Positions 7,749 through 15,115 of a stretch of 37,205 bases of DNA are shown piece after piece; the stretch's first letter is position 1; each line of letters opens with the position of its first letter. The translations under genes and the position numbers were made by a program. The stretch is from DATLFA01 sp039934635 (GTDB lineage Bacteria > Actinomycetota > Acidimicrobiia > Acidimicrobiales > WLNW01): NCBI GenBank assembly GCA_039934635.1, contig JBDTLT010000030.1, forward strand, positions 1 through 37,205. Reading direction: 5' to 3'. The notes under the pieces were generated by a model. The model worked only from the letters and a program-made list of their open reading frames with translations, had not been told where the DNA came from and searched no databases.

Positions 7749-9365
7749 TTACACGCTGACGAGTTCGCCGCCGTCGAGCGCAGCCCGCTCGCGGCGCGCG
7801 GCGATGGCTCGCAGCATCGAAGCCGGCGCAACCGGATCACCGGCGATGCCCTGGGCAAGCGACGAGAGCGCGGTGAGCCCGACGAGCAGAGCGATGCCGA
7901 GCCACGCTTGGAACTGCGCCAGCCCGAGATGGGTACCGACACTCGTCGGGAACACGAACATGGCGACGGCCACGGTCCACACGACCGATGCCGCCCGCGC
8001 TCGTGTGAGATCGGAGGCGGCGAGCACCGTGAAGGCCATCGCGGCGTACCACGGCCACAGCACCGGGCCGAATAGCACGGCGAGGGCCAGCGAGAGACCG
8101 AGTGCGCGTTCCATCGTGCTGCGCTCGCTGCGCCGCAAGAGCCAGAGCGCAATGAGCCCGGCACCGAGCAAGCCGGCGAGACGGAACAACGCGACGCTGT
8201 GATCGGGGTTGACGTCGATGCCCACCGCGGAGAACGCGTCGCTGAGGCTGAGGCCCAACATCGTCGTCGGCGCAAAGGTCGACATCACCTTGCCGGTACC
8301 TTTGAGCGCGCTCACCCAACCGAGGCTCATGCCCCAGGCGAAGGAGAGAACAACCGAACTGACGATGCCGAAGAAGAGGGCGGCGGCAGAAGCGAGCACG
8401 CGCTGCGCTTGGGCGCGGGCGTACGGGCAGTGCCATCCGAGATACACGAGGCCGGCCGCCGCGGGCAGCTTGACCGCAGTCGCGAGCGTCATGAAGACGA
8501 CCGACGTCAAGAACCAACTGCGCCGCGCGCAGGCCAACGCCACCATCATCAGGGCGAGCATCACGGCGTCGTTGTGGATACCGCCGACGAGATGAACGAG
8601 TACAACCGGATTGACGATGCCCATTGCCAACGCGAGGGCCGGGTTGTGCGCTCGTGTCATGTCGTAGAGCGCAAAGCCCGCCACGATCACGGCGAGCAGG
8701 ATGACGGCGCGCAAGGCCCACACACTGAGCGCGGCGTCATGATCGGTGGCGACGACGACTGTCTCGGCGATCTTGTTCCACGCGGGGCCGTAAGGCGCGG
8801 GGTTGTTCCACCAGATCGCGTCGGCCGCACGCATGAATGGGCCACCGCCGAGTGCATTGGGACCGACGACGGTCGGGTCGACACCCCGGCTGGCGAGCTC
8901 GCCTTGTGCGGCATAGCTGTAGACGTCGTTGGACAACAGCGGAGGGCTCAACAAGATGGGGGCGGTCCACAGCGCGGCCGCCGCGAGCACAACGGCGAGG
9001 CGCCGGCGTCGCGTCTGCGAATGATCGACGGTGAGCGCACCCAATCGGATCCAGGCCAGCGACAGCAGCGACATGCCCACGATGAAGCTCGTCGCCGAGA
9101 AGAACGCATGGCCGGGATGCGGGACGAGGGGAAGGGTCAAGCGCCACGACGGGGCGGCCTCACGGCGCACCGGCGCGGTCACGACGACGATCAGTGCGCC
9201 CAGGAACCCCGTGAGCAACATGAGGCGCACCCGCACCACGGGTGGCGACAGGAGTCGCTTGAGGAATACGACCACCGTCAGTCCTGAGTCGGCAATTGCC
9301 GTCGTCGCCGGATGCGCGGTGTCGTGAGGAGCGGAATTGAGCGGGGGAACGAGAATCGAGTCCAT
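7749..9365 (-). CDS. MptB-like polyprenol-phosphomannose mannosyltransferase (GT-C)
   Basis: The 538-residue multi-spanning membrane protein has about 12-13 hydrophobic segments. It carries the hallmark of the MptA/MptB alpha-1,6-mannosyltransferase family, PPLLSNDVYSYAAQGELASRGVDPTVVGP at about residues 141-169, with Asp147 as the acidic GT-C residue, and later WWNNPAPYGPAW and VHLVGGIHNDAVMLALMM. In mycobacteria and corynebacteria such enzymes use polyprenyl-phosphomannose outside the membrane to extend lipomannan or lipoglycan backbones. Whether this organism makes lipomannan is unknown, so the exact product is inference. The gene is divergent from an unknown gene at 9472 across a perfect palindrome. 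Confidence 0.85.
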   Translation of the reverse strand: MDSILVPPLNSAPHDTAHPATTAIADSGLTVVVFLKRLLSPPVVRVRLMLLTGFLGALIVVVTAPVRREAAPSWRLTLPLVPHPGHAFFSATSFIVGMSLLSLAWIRLGALTVDHSQTRRRRLAVVLAAAALWTAPILLSPPLLSNDVYSYAAQGELASRGVDPTVVGPNALGGGPFMRAADAIWWNNPAPYGPAWNKIAETVVVATDHDAALSVWALRAVILLAVIVAGFALYDMTRAHNPALALAMGIVNPVVLVHLVGGIHNDAVMLALMMVALACARRSWFLTSVVFMTLATAVKLPAAAGLVYLGWHCPYARAQAQRVLASAAALFFGIVSSVVLSFAWGMSLGWVSALKGTGKVMSTFAPTTMLGLSLSDAFSAVGIDVNPDHSVALFRLAGLLGAGLIALWLLRRSERSTMERALGLSLALAVLFGPVLWPWYAAMAFTVLAASDLTRARAASVVWTVAVAMFVFPTSVGTHLGLAQFQAWLGIALLVGLTALSSLAQGIAGDPVAPASMLRAIAARRERAALDGGELVSV

Positions 9366-9435
9366 GAGCCAGACGAGGGATCGCTGGGTGATCAGACAAC
9401 AATAGCGCCGACCAGCCCCGATTCAGCGGCAGGGC

Positions 9436-9455
9436 CGCGTGATCCATATCACGCG
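9436..9455. promoter_or_regulatory. Perfect 20-bp palindrome, candidate operator
   Basis: CGCGTGATCCATATCACGCG has 8-bp perfect arms around CCAT. It lies between the divergent MptB-like gene (start 9365) and the unknown gene (start 9472). The inner part GTGA-N6-TCAC follows the CRP/GlxR site layout (TGTGA-N6-TCACA), so a cAMP-receptor-type regulator is a candidate reader. An in-frame GTG at 9439 falls inside the palindrome, which argues that the downstream gene starts at the ATG at 9472 instead. Confidence 0.6.
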
Positions 9456-9471
9456 CAGTAACCTGATCGTC

Positions 9472-10017
9472 ATGTCCGGCCTCCATGCCGACCTCCCGAT
9501 GTACGCCGCGCCGCTCGCGCCATCGGCGCGTACGACATGGCAACCGGCCCCCGCGCGGGCCACGACGCTCGTCGACACCTGGGTCCCGTATGGCCGCATC
9601 ATCGCTCGCGATCATCCATGGTTGGACCGCGCCGAACGTGCCGCGAACGAGTTGCGGTTGGCCAGTCACCGCTATCAAGTGCGAGTCACGCAAACCAACG
9701 CCCCGATTTGCTTACGGGTCGCGTTGCCTGCCGACGAATTGTTGGCGGCGCTCACGGGTGTCGCCGCGCTCGGAGCAATCGAGATCGACGACTGCCGGCT
9801 GTCGCTCGACCCCGCTTCTCTCTCCGGTTCGCTGTCGATGCCCTGGATGCACGGCCAACTCGACGTGGTCGTCGCCGCCCGACCGTGGTCCTCGACGCGC
9901 GCCGACCTCGTCCTCAGCCCAGCCCGGCACCGGCTGCGCTATCCCCGTCGTTGGTTCGCAGTGGGGTTCGCGCTCGGTGACGAACTGCGCCGCCGGCTTA
10001 CGCTCCCCACGGACTGA
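9472..10017 (+). CDS. Hypothetical protein
   Basis: I do not recognise this 181-residue protein. It is soluble-looking, with no signal peptide or membrane segment, a Pro/Ala-rich start and alternating strands and helices (RYQVRVTQTNAPICLRVALPADELLAALTGVAALGAIEIDDCRLSL), ending in a basic segment ARHRLRYPRRWFAVGFALGDELRRRL. The ATG at 9472 is preferred over an in-frame GTG at 9439 because the latter lies inside a palindromic operator-like site. Its last 20 bp overlap the opposing MerB-like gene. Sharing a regulatory site with the MptB-like gene suggests common control. It could be a false ORF, but its composition resembles real protein. Confidence 0.6.
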   Translation: MSGLHADLPMYAAPLAPSARTTWQPAPARATTLVDTWVPYGRIIARDHPWLDRAERAANELRLASHRYQVRVTQTNAPICLRVALPADELLAALTGVAALGAIEIDDCRLSLDPASLSGSLSMPWMHGQLDVVVAARPWSSTRADLVLSPARHRLRYPRRWFAVGFALGDELRRRLTLPTD

Positions 10018-10723
10018 CGTCGACGCCCAGTGCTCGCAGGCCCTCGATGATGCCGGCGGGATCCATACGACCGGGCGGCCAGTGGTAGTTGTGCATGCGC
10101 TGGTGAGCGGTGCCGCGCACGAATTCCTTGGCCTGAGCGAGCGACGCGCGAATGCCGCGCGTTGCTGTCATGCGCTCATAGCGGTCGGCATGGTCTGCGT
10201 CGACGACGAAGTTCATCGAATCGCACATGCGCTCCATGTCGGTGTTGTTCCAGTCCCAGGGGCTGGTGGAGACGTGCCAGAGCACACCGGCCGGTTGGAC
10301 GCTGCGCACCTCGAACGAATTGGAGATGATCGTGATCGGCTCGAGGCAACACACACAGAATGATTCGAGCCGGCAGTCCTTGCCCTGAAACGGCGGCATA
10401 TTGGAGACCGCCATCGCCTCGCTCGCACATCCGATGTAGCTGTGGAAGACGTCGTCGATGTAGAGCTCGACCTGTGACGGAAACGACGAGAACGGTGGCG
10501 CCTTCACCAGATTGCAGTTCTGTGTGTCTTGGTCGACAACCACGACGATGCCGAGTTGCAGCTCTTTGTAGGCCTGGATGATGTCGCGTCGCGCGAGACC
10601 CGTAGCCTCGTGCACGTTGCGATAGTTGGGCGCGTGCCCGGTCGCGCACCAGTAGCGAAACACGAACTCGCGAAGCACCAACGCGTTGTCGGTCCATTCG
10701 ATCGGCGGAACGTTCTGTGCCAT
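9998..10723 (-). CDS. MerB-like (alkylmercury lyase family) protein
   Basis: The 241-residue protein has the two-part plan of organomercurial lyases. It opens with a winged-helix-like domain (residues 14-58, LREFVFRYWCATGHAPNYRNVHEATGL...), followed by NLVKAPPFSSFPSQVEL and a catalytic-fold region. In MerB the active residues are Cys96, Asp99 and Cys159. Here the matching places read GCASE (Cys99, Glu102) and MERMCDSMNF (Cys167), so both cysteines are kept and Asp is replaced by Glu. Further cysteines (117, 123, 125, 126) cluster in CRLESFCVCC. No merA, merR or merT is visible, so a role in mercury resistance is not supported by context. It is last in a leftward run after DoxX (27-bp gap) with ribosome site GGAGAGGG. 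Confidence 0.72.
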   Translation of the reverse strand: MAQNVPPIEWTDNALVLREFVFRYWCATGHAPNYRNVHEATGLARRDIIQAYKELQLGIVVVVDQDTQNCNLVKAPPFSSFPSQVELYIDDVFHSYIGCASEAMAVSNMPPFQGKDCRLESFCVCCLEPITIISNSFEVRSVQPAGVLWHVSTSPWDWNNTDMERMCDSMNFVVDADHADRYERMTATRGIRASLAQAKEFVRGTAHQRMHNYHWPPGRMDPAGIIEGLRALGVDVSPWGA

Positions 10724-10750
10724 GCCGTGGCCCTCTCCGGTCAGCCTTCG

Positions 10751-11272
10751 TCAATCAACTTTGGGAGCGGGCCGGTAGAAGATCGCCATGAGCAGCAAAC
10801 CGGCACCGATGCCAATCGCACTCGACAGAATGAAGCCAGTCCAACTGTCGAGATCGTCGGCGATGTCGAGCGCGTTGTCGATCGACCACTCACCGGGGCC
10901 GAGCGTCGACACGGTGATGCACGCGACGATGATGAGGGTCACGTACTCCCAACCCTCTTTGATGATGAAGAAGCCGTTCTTGCGGTGCCATGTGCCGATG
11001 GCAACGGTCATCGTGCCGATAAGGCCGGCCGCCGCCAGCGGTGTCAGCAACCCGGCTGCGAACATGAACCCTGCACCGATCTCGGTGACCGACGCCAGGA
11101 CAGCGTGCAGCTTGCCCGGCTTCATGCCCAGGCTTGCGAACCACCGCCCGGTGCCGGCGATCTTGCCGCCGCGGAAGAAATGGTTGTACCCGTGCGCGGC
11201 CATCATCAGACCGAACCCGACGCGCATCATCAGCAGCACCAGGTTCACTGAATCGACATCGACATCCTTCAT
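10751..11272 (-). CDS. DoxX family membrane protein
   Basis: The 173-residue protein has four hydrophobic segments. It shows the DoxX pattern: LLMMRVGFGLMMAAHGYNHFFRGGKIAGTGRWFASLGMKPGKLHAVLASVTEIGAGFMFAAGLLTPLAAAGLIGTMT. Members sit in the cytoplasmic membrane; some form complexes with oxidoreductases or act in thiol/oxidative stress (DoxX-SodA-SseA in mycobacteria), but most are uncharacterised. Downstream, 27 bp away, lies the MerB-like thiol protein, and upstream, 45 bp away, a DUF3006 gene, so the three are probably co-transcribed. A shared role in thiol or organic-compound stress is inference. Confidence 0.88.
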   Translation of the reverse strand: MKDVDVDSVNLVLLMMRVGFGLMMAAHGYNHFFRGGKIAGTGRWFASLGMKPGKLHAVLASVTEIGAGFMFAAGLLTPLAAAGLIGTMTVAIGTWHRKNGFFIIKEGWEYVTLIIVACITVSTLGPGEWSIDNALDIADDLDSWTGFILSSAIGIGAGLLLMAIFYRPAPKVD

Positions 11273-11317
11273 GGCTCCCCTTCCGTCGCGGCGGGGAGCA
11301 TAACCATGCCGGGTCGT

Positions 11318-11620
11318 TCAGGTCAGTTGTAGCTGCGCGATGACCCGATTGAAGCGCTCTTTGCGGCGCGCTCGCCGCAACCGCTCGTCGAAGGGCCGGC
11401 GCTTCATCACTTCACCCGCCGGATCGACCGCGACCACATCGAGGGTGCGGGCTCGCCGGCGCAGCAGCAGCACACTGCCTTCGGTGGCCTCCTGTGGAAT
11501 CACGTCCATCGGGAAATGCCATGGTTCCTGATCGTGACCCACGAGCACCACCGCGATGTCACCATCGATGGTGTCGATGACGCCCACGGGGCGGGGATGA
11601 TTGACGGGTAGATCGGCCAT
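11318..11620 (-). CDS. DUF3006 family protein
   Basis: The 100-residue protein resembles DUF3006 proteins: GVIDTIDGDIAVVLVGHDQEPWHFPMDVIPQEATEGSVLLL matches the pattern of a small beta domain with the motif lPega-EGdvL. The rest is a basic, Arg-rich tail (ERLRRARRKERFNRV). The upstream in-frame ATG at 11641 is rejected because GGAGG lies 8 nt before the ATG at 11620. No function is established for the family. It is leftward, 90 bp downstream of fadD and 45 bp upstream of doxX. Confidence 0.72.
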   Translation of the reverse strand: MADLPVNHPRPVGVIDTIDGDIAVVLVGHDQEPWHFPMDVIPQEATEGSVLLLRRRARTLDVVAVDPAGEVMKRRPFDERLRRARRKERFNRVIAQLQLT

Positions 11621-11710
11621 GACAAAGTCCTCCAGACTCATCGCGTTGGTCTATCGACCCGCGAGCCCACGGGCTTTAGCGCGGCTTCCCGTCGTTAAGG
11701 GTGCCCGGCC

Positions 11711-13501
11711 TCAGTCGTACATGGCCTGGATCTCGTCGGCGTACTTCTGGGCGATGACGCGCCGCTTGAGCTTGGACGTCGGCGTGAGTTCGTCGGAGTC
11801 GGGCAACCACTCGTGGCCGAGCACTGTCCACTTCTTGACGCGCTCGGCGTTGTTGAAATCGGCCATCACCGCGGCGATGCCGGCGGCGATGGCCTCCATC
11901 ACCTTGGGGTCGCCCGCGAGATCGGCTATCGAGCCATAAGGGATGCCTTCGCTATTGGCGAACGCCACCGCGGCATCGGGTTCGAGCACGACCAGCGCGG
12001 AAACGAACGGACGGGCGTCGCCGATCACCGCGGCTTGGCCGATGAGTGGCACGAGCTTCAACTTGGCCTCGAGATTCGCCGGGCTGATGTTCTTGCCGCC
12101 GGCCGTGATGATCAGTTCCTTCTTACGATCGACGATGCATAGGTAACCGTCGTCGTCGAACTCTCCGATATCACCCGAATGCAAGAAGCCCTCCGCGTCG
12201 AGTGCCTCCGCGGTCTTGGTGGGATCGTCGAGATACCCGGTGAACACATTGCCGCCTCGACACAAGACCTCGCGGTCGTCACCGAGGACCACTTCGCATC
12301 CCGGAATCGCGCGACCGACGCTGCCGGCTCGGACCTTCCACGGGTCCCAGGTCATCGGGCCGCTCGTCTCTGATAGGCCATAGACCTCGGACAGCGGCAC
12401 ACCGATGGCGCGGAACCATGTCAACAATTCGCGCGGGATCGGCGCAGCTCCGCTGACCGCGGCGATCAACGCGTCGAAGCCGAGTAGCTCGCGCAGTGGC
12501 GCAAACGCAGCCGAATCGAGGAACTGCAGCGTCGCGAGTTGTTCGGCAGTCGCATGATCCGCATCTCGCGCGGCAACGATCGGCATCGCCGCGTCGACCG
12601 CCGCGTTGAACTTCGCCGCACGCGCAGGATCTGCACTCACGCTTGCCATAACACCGGCGTAGAACTTTTCCCAAACACGCGGAACGCCGAAGAGGATCTC
12701 GGGGCGAACCTCACGGCAATACGGTGCCAACTGGGCCGCGTCGGGACACGTGACGACCTCGTAGCCGAAGAATATGCCTTGATAATGCGATGTGATTCGC
12801 TCTGCGATGTGGGCCATCGGTAGATACGAGATGACGCGTTTGCCGGCGAGATCGTCGCGCGCGATTGCGCGAAACAAGCTCTCGACGGTCCATGCGATGT
12901 TGTGGTGCGTCAGCATGACGCCCTTGGGCGGCCCGGTCGTGCCTGATGTGTAGATGACCGTGGCAAGTTGATGCGGGTCGATCGCGGCCGCCGCGGCATC
13001 GAGATCGATCGGCGCGTGGGAGAGCAGTTCGTCGTACGTGAAGTCGGCCGCGCCCCGCACCACGCCCAGCTGGCGCAGCGCCGGTATGTCGGCCCGGGCC
13101 GCCTCGAAGCGGCCCAAGAAACCTTCGTCCTCGACGATGGCGATCGCGGCGCGGCTGTGGTTGGTCAGGTAGCGAATCTGCTCGGGCGACGACGAGTTGT
13201 AGATCGAGATCGCGGTTGCTCCACAGAAATATGCCGCGGTGTCGAGCACGTGGAACTCGGGCACGTTGCGGATCATCATCACGATGCGATCGCCCGGCTC
13301 GACCCCGAGCGAACGGAGCCCTCCGGCGACACGAGCAACACGATCCGCGTAGCCGAGCCAGTCGAGCGACCGCCACTGATCGCCATCCTTCCAGCGCAGC
13401 GCCGTAGCGGCGCCGAAGCGCTGCACCGCGCTCACGAAGGCCGAGGCAACGGTCTGGCCCGCCACCTTTGCCGCGAGCTCCTCAGACGTTGGAAGGCTCA
13501 A
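11711..13501 (-). CDS. fadD: Long-chain acyl-CoA synthetase (FadD type)
   Basis: The 596-residue AMP-forming ligase activates fatty acids to acyl-CoA. Motifs are the P-loop-like YTSGTTGPPKGVMLTHHNI at about residues 184-202, the adenylate motif VYGLSETSGPMT, and GYLCIVDRKKELIITAGGKNISPANLE, the hinge and C-terminal domain region. The C-terminus LTPTSKLKRRVI replaces the more usual GK-containing loop, as in the FadD15-like long-chain ligases. The frame is open further upstream (into the thiolase region) but that part is low-complexity shadow; TTG at 13501 is chosen because AAGGGGGAG lies 4-12 nt before it. It is divergent from the thiolase-like gene, which fits fatty-acid metabolism. The exact chain length is not readable. 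Confidence 0.92.
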   Translation of the reverse strand: MSLPTSEELAAKVAGQTVASAFVSAVQRFGAATALRWKDGDQWRSLDWLGYADRVARVAGGLRSLGVEPGDRIVMMIRNVPEFHVLDTAAYFCGATAISIYNSSSPEQIRYLTNHSRAAIAIVEDEGFLGRFEAARADIPALRQLGVVRGAADFTYDELLSHAPIDLDAAAAAIDPHQLATVIYTSGTTGPPKGVMLTHHNIAWTVESLFRAIARDDLAGKRVISYLPMAHIAERITSHYQGIFFGYEVVTCPDAAQLAPYCREVRPEILFGVPRVWEKFYAGVMASVSADPARAAKFNAAVDAAMPIVAARDADHATAEQLATLQFLDSAAFAPLRELLGFDALIAAVSGAAPIPRELLTWFRAIGVPLSEVYGLSETSGPMTWDPWKVRAGSVGRAIPGCEVVLGDDREVLCRGGNVFTGYLDDPTKTAEALDAEGFLHSGDIGEFDDDGYLCIVDRKKELIITAGGKNISPANLEAKLKLVPLIGQAAVIGDARPFVSALVVLEPDAAVAFANSEGIPYGSIADLAGDPKVMEAIAAGIAAVMADFNNAERVKKWTVLGHEWLPDSDELTPTSKLKRRVIAQKYADEIQAMYD

Positions 13502-13510
13502 GTGTCTCCC

Positions 13511-13532
13511 CCTTCGGCAACTGACCCGAAGG
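13511..13532. promoter_or_regulatory. Inverted repeat over the fadD leader
   Basis: CCTTCGG (13511-13517) and CCGAAGG (13526-13532) are perfect 7-bp arms around 8 nt. The proximal arm touches the AAGGGGG ribosome site of fadD, so a hairpin here could mask translation, or the site could be an operator. A second palindrome, CCCCCGCGGGGG (13537-13548), follows at once. Both lie in the 88-bp gap between the divergent fadD and thiolase-like genes. Confidence 0.35.
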
Positions 13533-13589
13533 TACTCCCCCGCGGGGGGCGACTCGTCGTCGGATCGGTCCGCGGGCGAGGATGGCACG

Positions 13590-14768
13590 ATGGCGTCGGA
13601 CCTGCCGGTGATCGCAGCCGCCCTCCGCACCCCGATCGGCGAGGTGCACGGAGCGTTGTCGGGGTGGCATCCCGCGGACTTGTTGGCGTCCGTGCTCGTC
13701 GCATTGAGTGAACGGACGCCCATCGAGCCACGCCACGTCGAGCAGATGATCGTCGGATGCGCGATGCCGGTGGGCGCGCAGAGCGACGTCGGCCGCGCCG
13801 CGTTGCTCGCCGCCGGTTGGCCCGACACCATCCCCGCGGAGAGCGTGGCCCAGCATTCGTGCTCGTCGATGGCGGCACTTTTGCGCGCGGCGTACTCGGT
13901 GCAGGCCGGCGCCGTAGATCTCGTCATCGCCGCCGGCGTCGAAGTGATGAGCCTCGTGCCGATGGGCGCGGCGGCGATGGGCCGGCATGCGTACGGCAAG
14001 CCGTGGGGCGATCGGGTCGCTGCTCGCTATGCCGCGGAGGGGGGCCTGCTGCCCGACGACGTGCGCGTCGACGAGCTCGCCCGTCTCCACTCGATCGAGC
14101 GCGGCGCGCAGGACGCGTGGGCGCAGCGTTCGCACTCCGCCGCACGCGCCGCGACTGCGCGAACGCGCTCGCAACTGGTGCCGATCGATATCGGCTACCG
14201 GGTCGTGGACCGCGACGAGCGGTGCACCCGCGAGATCGGCGACATCGCCGAAGTATCCCCGATGTTCGACGATCACGGCTCGGTGACCGCGGCCAACCGG
14301 GCGAGCATCGCGGACGGGGCGGTCGCCATCGTGGTCACCACGCGGGCCCGCGCCGAGAGCCTGGGATTGACGCCGCTCTGCTCGATCCGCAGTGGCGGCG
14401 CCGCCGCCCGAGGTCCGCGCGATATCGAGCCGGCCGCGACCACCGCGGTCGAGCGGACGCTCGCCCATGCGGGGCTGACCGTCGCCGACCTGGGCCGCGT
14501 CGAGATGCACGAAGGTCATGCGGCCACTGCGCTGCGCGTCATCACCGGATGCGGATTCGCGATCGACACGGTCAATCCCGACGGCGGCTCGATCGCTCTC
14601 GGCCACCCCACCGGGGTTACCGGCGGGCGATTGATCACGGCACTCGCGCATGCATTGTCGGGGACCGATACCGTCGGGTTGGCGGTCGTCGAAGGCGAAG
14701 ACACGGCCCTCGCCGCCATTTTGGCGGGCCTGAGCAACCGTCAGCACGGAAAGAAGCGTGGACGATGA
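13590..14768 (+). CDS. Thiolase-like protein with altered active-site motifs
   Basis: The 392-residue protein aligns with thiolases along its length: RTPIGEVHGALSG at the start, the nucleophile region HSCSSMAALLRAA (Cys91), VTAANRASIADGAVAIVV, and GGSIALGHPTGVTGGRLI with His339. Two of the four classical motifs are changed: NEAFA is HEGHA (307-311) and the C-terminal CxGGG that holds the second catalytic Cys is VVEGE (366-370). It therefore keeps the acyl-binding Cys and the His but lacks the acid/base Cys, suggesting altered or lost chemistry. GAGGA lies 7 nt before the ATG. Its stop overlaps the next gene by 4 bp, and it is divergent from fadD. Confidence 0.85.
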   Translation: MASDLPVIAAALRTPIGEVHGALSGWHPADLLASVLVALSERTPIEPRHVEQMIVGCAMPVGAQSDVGRAALLAAGWPDTIPAESVAQHSCSSMAALLRAAYSVQAGAVDLVIAAGVEVMSLVPMGAAAMGRHAYGKPWGDRVAARYAAEGGLLPDDVRVDELARLHSIERGAQDAWAQRSHSAARAATARTRSQLVPIDIGYRVVDRDERCTREIGDIAEVSPMFDDHGSVTAANRASIADGAVAIVVTTRARAESLGLTPLCSIRSGGAAARGPRDIEPAATTAVERTLAHAGLTVADLGRVEMHEGHAATALRVITGCGFAIDTVNPDGGSIALGHPTGVTGGRLITALAHALSGTDTVGLAVVEGEDTALAAILAGLSNRQHGKKRGR

Positions 14769-15016
14769 TCGTAGTGAAAGTGCTCGTGGCCGTCTTCGCG
14801 ATGCTGGTGATCGTGCGCCTCGGGCTCTTCTTCCTACGAGCCTTCGCCCAGCCCATCCCCGAACCCCCGCCGCCCGGCGAACTGCGCAAGGTCAAGATCA
14901 TGTATCGCTGCTCGATCTGTGGCACCGAAGTACGCATGACGATTTCCAACGACGAGGTCCCCGACGCGCCGCGGCACTGCATGGAGGACATGGATCTCGT
15001 TGCCCCCATCGAGTGA
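14765..15016 (+). CDS. Small membrane-anchored zinc-ribbon-like protein
   Basis: The 83-residue protein has one N-terminal membrane helix (about residues 4-26), a Pro-rich spacer IPEPPPPGEL, and a short cytoplasmic or external domain with CSIC (Cys49, Cys52) and HC (His71, Cys72), which could bind one metal ion. The family is not one I can name. Its ATG overlaps the TGA of the thiolase-like gene (ATGA), so the two are translated together. A role as a small partner or anchor for that protein is inference. It ends 42 bp before a cluster of DnaA-box-like sequences. Confidence 0.75.
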   Translation: MIVVKVLVAVFAMLVIVRLGLFFLRAFAQPIPEPPPPGELRKVKIMYRCSICGTEVRMTISNDEVPDAPRHCMEDMDLVAPIE

Positions 15017-15058
15017 CTCTGCGACCGCTGCGCCACAGCGTGCACATTGGCAACAGGG

Positions 15059-15091
15059 TTGTCCACAGACTGTGGGCAAAGCTGTGGGGAA
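15059..15091. other. Cluster of three DnaA-box-like 9-mers
   Basis: TTGTCCACA at 15059-15067 is the preferred actinobacterial DnaA box. TGTGGGCAA (15071-15079) and TGTGGGGAA (15083-15091) are the same box on the other strand with one or two changes. The first two face each other with a 1-bp centre shift (TTGTCCACAG-A-CTGTGGGCAA), so a cruciform is also possible. They lie in the roughly 100-bp gap between the convergent zinc-ribbon and crgA genes. The adjacent gene order is that found next to oriC in mycobacteria. Three boxes are too few for a full origin; a DnaA titration or regulatory site is more likely. Confidence 0.5.
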
Positions 15092-15115
15092 TCACATCTC
15101 TGTAATTACGCCTGG

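Noticed and set aside
8199..9287. 362-codon rightward frame opposite the MptB-like gene
   Set aside because: The translation is low-complexity, dominated by Arg, His, Glu and Asp, typical of an antisense frame, whereas the opposite strand encodes a clear membrane enzyme.
9998..10723. Mercury resistance operon
   Set aside because: Only a MerB-like protein is present; no MerA reductase, MerR regulator or Mer transport protein is seen, and one catalytic residue differs.
11642..11710. GC-rich repeat AGCCC-AC-GGGCT between DUF3006 and fadD as a terminator
   Set aside because: The loop is only 2 nt and no T-run follows in the direction of transcription; the two genes may be co-transcribed.
15059..15091. 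Full replication origin (oriC)
   Set aside because: Only three box-like 9-mers in about 100 bp and no AT-rich unwinding region; known actinobacterial origins have many more boxes beside dnaA, which is not in the window.
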